Source of the DNA: an uncultured Oxalobacteraceae bacterium
Lineage (GTDB): Bacteria > Pseudomonadota > Gammaproteobacteria > Burkholderiales > Burkholderiaceae
NCBI GenBank assembly: GCA_946479255.1
Contig: CAMLFK010000254.1
Span: 1 to 7,140, forward strand
Reading direction: 5' to 3'
DNA length: 7,140 nucleotides
Part shown: positions 1 through 6,100 of the stretch, in pieces
How the letters are laid out: the number at the start of each line of letters is the position of its first letter
How positions within the stretch are numbered: the first letter of the stretch is position 1
The notes under the pieces: model-generated
The model's database searches: none
What the model saw: the letters and a program-made list of their open reading frames with translations, nothing else
What the model was told of the DNA's origin: nothing
Position numbers and translations under genes: made by a program

Positions 1-53
1 AAAGGGACATTTCTACTTTGCAGAAAAGGGGACATTTCTATTTAGCGTTGACA
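1..53. mobile_element. Probable end of an IS21-like insertion sequence (partial, body outside window)
   Basis: Two near-identical blocks are seen: GGGACATTTCTACTTTGC starting at base 4 and GGGACATTTCTATTTAGC starting at base 29. The shared core GGGACATTTCTA recurs exactly 25 bases apart, and the stretch ends in TTGACA at 48-53. Read from the other strand this is a terminus starting TGTCAA followed by repeated blocks. IS21-family elements are known for 5'-TG/CA-3' ends and multiple terminal repeats that bind the transposase, which is the basis for the assignment. These bases are also clearly more A+T rich than everything after them, consistent with imported DNA. The transposase genes are not in the window, so family, orientation and intactness cannot be confirmed. 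It could equally be a relic end or an end of another family with TG/CA termini. Confidence 0.5.
4..40. repeat. Pair of 12-bp direct repeats, GGGACATTTCTA
   Basis: The 12-base core is identical at 4-15 and 29-40, so the period is 25 bases. Similarity continues past each core (CTTTGC versus TTTAGC) and before it (AAA versus AAAAG). The arrangement is what is expected for transposase-binding terminal repeats at an insertion-sequence end. Only two copies are visible, and more could lie to the left of base 1. Confidence 0.75.
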
Positions 54-144
54 GGGCGGCACGGCAATTTATCTGCCTTCCGCCCGAGCCCACCCTCCCC
101 CGCACATTTGAGCCATCGCAAATCCAATCTGGGTCTGGACACTA

Positions 145-159
145 AGGTAGTCAATACCT
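145..159. promoter_or_regulatory. Small inverted repeat in the leader of the DUF5335-like gene
   Basis: AGGTA (145-149) and TACCT (155-159) are perfect complements separated by the 5 bases GTCAA. The dyad ends 7 bases before the Shine-Dalgarno at 167-171. It could be a small operator or a weak 5'-leader hairpin. At 5 bp per arm it may be chance. The rest of the 54-177 gap shows no ORF with a ribosome binding site and no convincing -35/-10 pair. Confidence 0.2.
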
Positions 160-166
160 GATCCAC

Positions 167-171
167 GGAGG
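167..171 (+). promoter_or_regulatory. Ribosome binding site of the DUF5335-like gene
   Basis: GGAGG is followed by 6 bases and then ATG at 178. The spacing is near ideal and fixes the start of the first gene. Confidence 0.8.
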
Positions 172-177
172 TGCGCT

Positions 178-522
178 ATGGCCATACGTAAACTCGATCC
201 ATCCACGTGGCAAACCTACTTCGACCGGCTCTCGAAAAACCTGTCGGGCAAGCTGGCCGAAATCGAAATCGCCGCGCTGGACATCGGCGACCAGATCCAG
301 GCCGAATGGGTGCCACTGCTGGGCATCACCTACGACCACAAGGACGACCTGCTCGAAATCCTGGTCGAAGGACTGGACCACCTGATCCATCACCCGCGCG
401 AAATCCACGTCGACGAAGGGCCCGCCGGGCTGGCCAGCATGAACGTGGTCGACGCCGACGGCGTGCAACAAATCATCAAGCTACGCTCGCCGCTGATGCT
501 GCCCCTTGAAAGCGGCAGCTGA
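178..522 (+). CDS. DUF5335-like small cytoplasmic protein
   Basis: This 114-residue protein is recognised as DUF5335-like from its pattern: an N-terminal R-K-L-x-x-x-x-W-Q-x-Y-F-D segment (residues 4-16), the block LDIGDQIQAEWVPLLGITYD (residues 34-53), then a His- and acid-rich stretch GLDHLIHHPREIHVDE (residues 65-80), and a C-terminal DADGVQQIIKLR segment. The length is normal for the family. No signal peptide or membrane segment is visible, so it should be cytoplasmic. The biochemical function of the family is not known to me. The ATG start is supported by GGAGG 6 bases upstream. It is followed after 45 bases by the PRC-barrel gene on the same strand, suggesting co-transcription. It lies about 125 bases from a probable insertion-sequence end, so its upstream regulation may have been altered. 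The gene is real on grounds of RBS, family pattern and codon use; the family name is from memory. Confidence 0.85.
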   Translation: MAIRKLDPSTWQTYFDRLSKNLSGKLAEIEIAALDIGDQIQAEWVPLLGITYDHKDDLLEILVEGLDHLIHHPREIHVDEGPAGLASMNVVDADGVQQIIKLRSPLMLPLESGS

Positions 523-556
523 TGCCCGCGCGCCCACACAAACACTAACAAGCATG

Positions 557-560
557 GGAG
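557..560 (+). promoter_or_regulatory. Ribosome binding site of the PRC-barrel gene
   Basis: GGGAG at 556-560 (core GGAG 557-560) is followed by 7 bases and ATG at 568, supporting that start and the signal peptide it produces. Confidence 0.75.
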
Positions 561-567
561 TTCCAAC

Positions 568-1023
568 ATGAAAGCGTTGAATGCGCTGCAAGTGGCAAGC
601 AAGGCCGGCCTGCTCGCCGGGATCGCTGTGACGGGCCTGGTCCTGGCCCAGCAGAAGCCGGCCGAGAAACCGCCCGAACCGCCGGTCGCCGGCCGGGCCA
701 CGCTGGGCTTGACGATCGTCGAGACCCAGGCCGTGGTGCTGGGCTGGAGCGTCAAGCGCGACCTGATCGGCAAGGCCGTCACCAACGATGGCAAGGAACG
801 CATCGGCCGTGTCGAGGACGTGATCATCGCGCCGAAAACCGATGCCAAGCTGCCATTTGCTTCTTTCGCCATCGTCGGCGTGGGCGGCTTTCTGGGACTG
901 GCCACCAACGATGTCGCCATTCCGATGGAACAGCTCAAACTGCAGGATGGTACGCTGGTGCTGCCGGGCGCGACCAAGGAGGCCCTCAAGGCCTTGCCCA
1001 AGTTCGAATACCGGCGCAAGTAG
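568..1023 (+). CDS. Exported PRC-barrel domain protein
   Basis: The 151-residue product begins with a signal-peptide-like N-terminus: a Lys at residue 2, a further Lys at 12, a hydrophobic core at about 13-26 (AGLLAGIAVTGLVLA), and a likely cleavage after LVLA near residue 27. A proline-rich linker follows (about residues 30-40, KPAEKPPEPP). Residues about 60-137 match the PRC-barrel fold: GWSVKRDLIGKAVTNDGKE, then IGRVEDVIIAP, a hydrophobic FAIVGVGGFLG strand pair, and DVAIPMEQLKLQDG. The tail LPGATKEALKALPKFEY is typical of the short periplasmic PRC-barrel proteins common in betaproteobacteria. PRC-barrels occur in photosynthetic reaction centre subunit H and RimM, but these short exported versions have no defined reaction; a structural or stress role is only a guess. 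The TAG stop lies in the left arm of an inverted repeat shared with the convergent gene. Probably co-transcribed with the preceding DUF5335-like gene. Confidence 0.85.
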   Translation: MKALNALQVASKAGLLAGIAVTGLVLAQQKPAEKPPEPPVAGRATLGLTIVETQAVVLGWSVKRDLIGKAVTNDGKERIGRVEDVIIAPKTDAKLPFASFAIVGVGGFLGLATNDVAIPMEQLKLQDGTLVLPGATKEALKALPKFEYRRK

Positions 1024-1062
1024 GCGATCGTCACGACCGTACCCGGTGCCGGCAATCGCCTA
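1021..1062. terminator. Candidate bidirectional terminator containing both convergent stop codons
   Basis: TAGGCGAT (1021-1028) and ATCGCCTA (1055-1062) are perfect 8-bp complements. A smaller hairpin, ACCG/CGGT with a 4-base loop, lies inside at 1036-1047. Each arm starts with a TAG stop codon read outward: the + strand PRC-barrel gene ends at 1023 and the - strand GGDEF-EAL gene ends at 1060. Being symmetric, the structure could serve both transcripts. Against a classical intrinsic terminator, the loop is long (26 bases) and no clear T-run follows on either strand. Confidence 0.35.
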
Positions 1063-2964
1063 CTCTTGCTCCTCCGTGCGCTGCTCCCTCTTGTCGGGCC
1101 ATGCGCTATGTGTCGGCGACACCTGCTGATCATGCAGCAAGCCACTCAGGGTGTCCGCCGCCACCGCCTTGCTGTAGTAATAGCCTTGCGCGGCGAGACA
1201 GCCGTGGGCTTTCAAGAAATCAGCCTGCTGCGGCGTCTCCACGCCCTCGGCCAGCACTTTGAGGTGCAGGCTCTGCGCCATGGCGATAATGGCGGTCACC
1301 AGGGCGGTGGCACCGGGATTGCAGCCGATGCCGCGCACGAACGATTGATCGATCTTGAGAGCGTGCACCGGGAAACGCTGCAGGTAGGCCAGGCTGGAAT
1401 AGCCGGTGCCGAAATCGTCCACCGACAGCTGGATGCCCATGTTGCCGAGTTCCCTGAGCTTGGCAATATTGTCCTCGCTCCGCTGAAGCAACACGCTTTC
1501 GGTGATTTCAAGGTCAAGTACAGTCGGCGACAGCCCGGTTTCGGCCAGGATGTCCTTGATCGTCGCGAGGAAGTTTGGTTGATAAAACTGCCTGGCCGAT
1601 AGATTGACGGCGACCCGCATGGCGCGGTGACCGGCCTCGTGCCACCGCTTGAGCTGCCGGCAGGCCTGGCGCAGCACCCATTCTCCGATCGGCAGGATCA
1701 GCCCGGTTTCCTCGGCGATGGCGATGAAGGCGCCGCATGCGATCGGCACTTCCTTGCCCGGCTGGCGCCAGCGCAGCAAGGCCTCGGCCGAAAAGATGTT
1801 GCCGTTTTCGATATCCACCTGCGGCTGGTAGTGCAGCGCGAATTCATCCTGCGCCAAGGCGCGGCGCAGGCGGGTCCCCAGCTCCAGGCGCTGGCGGGCG
1901 CGCTTGTTGATGGCTGGGGTGAAATACTGATAGCGGCCGCGGCCATTTTCCTTGGCGAAGTACATGGCGGCATCGGCTGCCCGCATCAAACTCTCGACGT
2001 CCTTGCCGTCGTCCGGATACAGGCCGATGCCGATGCTGGCGCTGACATGCAGCTCGTGGCCGGCCACGACAAACGATTGATCCAGGCACTCCAGGATTTT
2101 TTGCGCTACACAGGCGGCGTCGTCGCAGGCGTGCAGCAGGATCAGGCTGACGACGAACTCGTCGCCGCCCAGGCGCGCCACGCTGTCGCCTTCGCGCAGG
2201 CACTGCTGCAGGCAGCGGGCCACCAGCTGCAGCAAACAGTCGCCCACCTGGTGGCCCAGCGAATCGTTGATGTGCTTGAAGTAATCGAGGTCGATAAACA
2301 GCAAGGCCAGGTGGCCTTGGTTGCGGTGCGCCTGGGCGATGGCCTGGGTGACCCGGTCCTGGAACAGCACCCGGTTGGGCAGGCCGGTCAGGGCGTCGTA
2401 ATGCGCCATGTAGCGAATTTGCTCCTCGGCCTGCTTGCGCTCGAGATTTTCCGCCCGCAGCTTTTCGTTCGCCTCAAGCAGTTCGGCACTGCGCTCCATC
2501 AGTTCGGCCGTGCGCTCCTGGACCCGCTGTTTCAGGCCCACTTGCAGATGGCGCAAGGCCAGGTGAGTCTTGATCCGGGCCAGCACCTCTTCCGCATGCA
2601 GCGGACGCACGATGTAGTCGACGCCGCCGCTGGCGAAGGCTTTGACCTTGTCCAGTTCCTGGTCGGCGGAACTGATAAAAATGATGGGGATATCGCGCGT
2701 GCGGACATCGGCCTTGAGGCGCTCGCACACCTTGTAGCCGTCCATGCCCGGCATGATCACGTCGAGCAGGATCAGGTCTGGCAAGGTCGATTGCACGAAG
2801 CGCAGCGCGGTTTCGCCGTCGCAGGCGGGATGCACGCTGTAGCCATGCTCATCGAGGATGTGCATCAACAGGCGCAGATTGGCGGGCGTGTCGTCGACGA
2901 TCAGGATGCGGTCCTTGGGCGGCGAATCCGTGTGTTCCAGCGCGATGTCAGTCGCCGTATTCAA
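1060..2964 (-). CDS. Response regulator with GGDEF and EAL domains (c-di-GMP turnover)
   Basis: Numbered from the TTG at 2964 the protein has 634 residues. A receiver domain spans about 20-137, with acidic pair D24/D25, phospho-acceptor D68 in LLDVIMPGMDG, S98 and Y117. The usual conserved Lys is Arg at 120 (DYIVRPL). A probable coiled coil covers about 140-182. The GGDEF domain spans about 185-350, with DLDYFKHINDSLGH at 225-238, GGDEF at 266-270, and an inhibitory-site RxxD (REGD, 257-260) exactly 5 residues before it. The EAL domain spans about 360-612 and keeps the metal and catalytic set: EAL at 394-396, N454, E486, DDFGTGYSS at 516-524, K537, E573 and Q593. Both cyclase and phosphodiesterase activity are therefore possible, presumably in the cytoplasm. 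The TTG start is preferred because GGAGG lies 4 bases upstream; an in-frame GTG at 2988 would add 8 residues but would place that Shine-Dalgarno inside the gene. It follows a hybrid sensor kinase on the same strand by 136 bases and is its likely partner. Confidence 0.93.
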   Translation of the reverse strand: MNTATDIALEHTDSPPKDRILIVDDTPANLRLLMHILDEHGYSVHPACDGETALRFVQSTLPDLILLDVIMPGMDGYKVCERLKADVRTRDIPIIFISSADQELDKVKAFASGGVDYIVRPLHAEEVLARIKTHLALRHLQVGLKQRVQERTAELMERSAELLEANEKLRAENLERKQAEEQIRYMAHYDALTGLPNRVLFQDRVTQAIAQAHRNQGHLALLFIDLDYFKHINDSLGHQVGDCLLQLVARCLQQCLREGDSVARLGGDEFVVSLILLHACDDAACVAQKILECLDQSFVVAGHELHVSASIGIGLYPDDGKDVESLMRAADAAMYFAKENGRGRYQYFTPAINKRARQRLELGTRLRRALAQDEFALHYQPQVDIENGNIFSAEALLRWRQPGKEVPIACGAFIAIAEETGLILPIGEWVLRQACRQLKRWHEAGHRAMRVAVNLSARQFYQPNFLATIKDILAETGLSPTVLDLEITESVLLQRSEDNIAKLRELGNMGIQLSVDDFGTGYSSLAYLQRFPVHALKIDQSFVRGIGCNPGATALVTAIIAMAQSLHLKVLAEGVETPQQADFLKAHGCLAAQGYYYSKAVAADTLSGLLHDQQVSPTHSAWPDKREQRTEEQE

Positions 2965-2968
2965 GTTT

Positions 2969-2973
2969 CCTCC
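2969..2973 (-). promoter_or_regulatory. Ribosome binding site that selects a TTG start
   Basis: On the - strand GAGGAGGAAAC immediately precedes TTG at 2964, with GGAGG at 2973-2969 and a 4-base gap. No ATG lies near it. The only other candidate upstream in frame is a GTG at 2988, which has no comparable Shine-Dalgarno. This makes TTG the best start for the GGDEF-EAL gene. Confidence 0.65.
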
Positions 2974-3026
2974 TCGCCGGGAGACCACGCCGGCCGAGCG
3001 CCCATGGCATGCTGCCGCTCATGGAA

Positions 3027-3035
3027 AATGTAACA
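3027..3035 (-). promoter_or_regulatory. Possible extended -10 promoter element for the GGDEF-EAL gene
   Basis: The - strand reads TGTTACATT, that is TG-n-TACATT, about 65 bases upstream of the TTG start. It fits an extended -10 (4 of 6 matches to TATAAT plus TG). No TTGACA-like -35 is found 16-18 bases further upstream, where the sequence is the G/C-rich hairpin at 3040-3054. This is weak evidence for a promoter internal to the two-gene set. Confidence 0.2.
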
Positions 3036-3039
3036 GAAT

Positions 3040-3054
3040 CGGGAAGAATCCCCG
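3040..3054 (-). terminator. Possible weak terminator or attenuator hairpin after the sensor kinase
   Basis: The - strand reads CGGGGATTCTTCCCG: a 6-bp stem (one G-U pair) with a 3-base TTC loop, followed by the T-rich stretch ATTCTGTTACATTTT. It lies 47-61 bases after the stop of the sensor kinase. The stem is short and the T-run is interrupted, so read-through into the GGDEF-EAL gene remains likely. The rest of the 2965-3100 gap contains no gene I can support. Confidence 0.3.
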
Positions 3055-3100
3055 GTTCGCCTTAGCGCTTCGGCCTTTGCCATGCTGGCCAGGGCCCGGC

Positions 3101-6100
3101 TCACGGCAACTCCTGTTGATCGACGCCCTGCAGCAGCCGCAAGATCTGTGTGTATTGAAACTCGTTGGCCAGCGTGGCGAGCGCGTGCGCCAGCGCCGGG
3201 TCGCCGACCTCGGCGATGGCCGCCGTCACCGCCGCCGTATCGAGCTGGACCAGGGCTTGCTCCAGGGCGTGGCGCATTGCCGCCGGCTGGGCCGCCAGCG
3301 CCTCGGCATCCAGTGCCGGGGCCGCGGCAGCCCCCTCGTCCTGGTAGATGAAGTTCACGCCAAGGTGCTTGTGCATCAAGGCGAACAGCTCGGATTCGTG
3401 GAAGGGCTTGCGCAGGAAGTCGTCGCAGCCGGCGGCCAGGATGTCGGCGCGCTCCTCCTCGAAACTGCTGGCGGTCAGCGCGATGACGACGGTGGCGCCG
3501 CCCTTGGGGCTGGCCTTGATGCGGCGCGTGGCGGCGCGCCCGTCCATGATGGGCATGCGCATGTCCATCCAGATCAGGTGCGCCGGCCAGGCCTGCCATA
3601 GCTCGACCGCCTCCTGGCCGTTGCCGGCTTCGCGCACCTCGAAGCCGAGCGGTGCCAGCAGCCGCAACAGCAGTTGGCGCGCCTCGGCCCGGTCGTCGAC
3701 CACCATGATGCGATAGCGCGGCTGGTCCGGCGCCAGCGCCACCACGCGGCGCGGCAGCGGGTCGAGCGCGGCCGCCTCGGCGCTCACGGCCGGCAGTTCG
3801 ATGCTGAAGCTGGCGCTGGTACCGTGGCCGAGCCTGCTGGCGATGCGCAGTTCGCCGCCCAGCAGGCGCACGAAGTTACGGGAAATGGCCAGGCCCAGGC
3901 CGGTGCCTTCGCGCTGCGCGCCGCCGGCGCGCACGAAGGCCGTGCCCAGCTGCTCCAGCTCAAGGGCGGCAATGCCGATGCCGGTATCGACGACGGCGAA
4001 GTCCAGCCACCCTTCCTGTGGCAGGGGGTGAACCCGCAATGTTACCTGGCCGTGCTCGGTGAACTTGATGGCATTGTCGAGCAGGTTGATCAGCACCTGG
4101 CGCAACTTGAGCGAATCGCCCCGGACAAAACACGGCATGCCGTCCAGCTCGACGTGCAAGGACAAAGCGCGCGCCTCGGCCTTGAAGGCGAACATGTCTT
4201 CCAGTTCGTCGAGCATGGCATGCAGGTCGAAATCGCTAACGCTGAGCACCACCCGGCCGGCTTCGATCTTGGCCAGGTCGAGTACCTGGTTGATCAGCGC
4301 ACGCAGATGTTCGCCGCTGCGCAAGATGATGGCCAGGTCGTCCCTGGTTTCCTCAGGCAAGGCGCTCTGGCGCTCCATCAGCCGGGCGAAGCCGAGCAAG
4401 GTGTTCAAGGGGGAACGCAGTTCATGGCTCATGCTGGAAAGGAAGGCGCTCTTGGCGGCATTGGCCGCGTCCGCGCTTTTGCGGGCGGCCCGTTCCGCCT
4501 CGGCCTGGCGGCGCTCGGTCAGGTCGAGCACGAAGGCCAGGCCCTGTTCCTGCGAGCCTTCCAGCAGGGTGCCGCCGATCAGCGCCGCCACCCGCGTGCC
4601 ATCCTTGCGGATGAATTCCTTTTCGTACTGGGTGCAGGTGCCGGCAGTGCTCAGCTGGGCGACCTTGAGACGGTCGAGCTCGCCGTATTCGCTCGGCGTG
4701 AGCGCGCTCCAGCTCAGTTTTCCCGCGGCCAGGTCGGCGCGGCTGTAGCCGACCATGCCGAGGAAGGCGTCGTTGGCGTCGTTGATGGCGCCGCGCACGT
4801 CCCAAAAGAAAATGCCGATGATATTGGCCTCGATCAGGCGGCGCATGCGCGCTTCGCGCACGCGCAGGTCGGTGTAGAGCTGGGCGTTCTCGAGCGAGAT
4901 GGCGGCCTGGCAGGCGAACAGTTCGAGCACCGTCACGCGCGCCGGGGTGAAGGCGTGCGTGACCAGCTTGTTTTCCAGGTAAAGCAAGCCGATCAGCGCG
5001 CCCTGGCGCACGATCGGCAGGCACAGCACCGACTTGGGCCGGTGGCGCGAAAAATAGCTGTCGCTGGCATAGGGGTGCATGAGCGCCGCGTCCGCCAACA
5101 GTACGGTTTCTCCGCTGCGGCGGACATAATTGAGAATGGTTTCCGGCAGATCCATCGCGTCCTGGCCGGCGCCGCGCAGCAGCCGCACCTGCACGTCCTG
5201 CTGCGCCACCTGGGTATCGGCCACCAGCGCCAGCTGGCCGTCGCGCACCAGCAGCAAGGCGCCGCTCTGGGCGCCGGCGTTTTCAAGCGCGATGCGCATC
5301 AAGGTATCGACCAGTTCGTCGAGCACGATGCGCCCCGAAATGGCCTGCGTGGCCTTGGCCACCGAGAGCATATCGAGCTGGGCCAGCGGCGCGGCGGGCG
5401 GCGTTAGCAGACGCGCCTGCAATTGCCGGTGCCGCTCTTCCAGCTGGCGCAGCTTGCCGGCCGCGCCCCAGCGCGCATAGCCCTCGTGCGCCTGGCGCAG
5501 ATAGGTGTCGGCCACCAGCTCGAAGCCGCGGGTGCGGTAAAAGGCGGCGGCGCGCTCGTAGGCCAGGGCCTGGTTGTGCGCCAGGCCGTTGTCGCGGGCG
5601 CTGCCCACGGCCTCCTCGTAAAGCCGCATCGCATCGAGTTCGCGTCCCTCGATACGGGCCAGCTCGGCACCGGCCAGCGCGGCGCGGTTGGCGAAATTCT
5701 CGGGGCAGCTGCGGCGCCATTCCTCCAGCTGGCGGCGGTGCGCGTCCAGCTCGCTCAACAGGCGGGGGCGTTGTTCGGTGCCGGCCTGGTCGTAGCGGGC
5801 GGCGCGCGCCAGCGCCGCGTAGAAGTGGTATTCGGCCATTTCGATGTGCGATGGCGAGGTCCACAGCAGCCGCTCGGCATTGCACGCGCAGGCGTCGGCG
5901 GCGCCGTAGTCGCCCGCGAAGTAGCGCGCCTGGAGCTTGCGGATCCAGTACCAGCAGGCCGCGATCGCCAGGCGCGGATCGGCCTCCAGGTGCGCTTCGA
6001 AACGCGCCTCGTCGAAGCCGGCGTCGTTCAGCGAGCCGAAGCCGGCGGTGGCGCCGCGCAGCGAGCGGATCAGCTGCAGCTGGCCGGTCAGGATAGCGAT

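Noticed and set aside
390..1145. - strand open frame of 251 codons across the two small genes
   Set aside because: It overlaps both + strand genes and the 3' end of the GGDEF-EAL gene, crosses the convergent stop region, and its Ser/Arg-rich product resembles no family.
1627..3033. Long + strand open frame of 468 codons opposite the GGDEF-EAL gene
   Set aside because: It lies antisense to a gene with complete recognised domains, is rich in Gln, Ala, Val and Gly as expected for a shadow of GC-rich coding DNA, has no family resemblance and no convincing ribosome binding site.
2961..3599. - strand frame of 212 codons spanning the gap between kinase and GGDEF-EAL genes
   Set aside because: Most of it overlaps the kinase receiver in another frame, and its product is Arg/Gly/Ala-rich low complexity. 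The gap itself holds no supported small gene.
3674..5407. Long + strand open frame of 577 codons opposite the sensor kinase
   Set aside because: It mirrors the HATPase, PAS and GAF coding region. Long antisense frames are common in high-GC genes with strong third-position bias, and the product has no recognisable domain.
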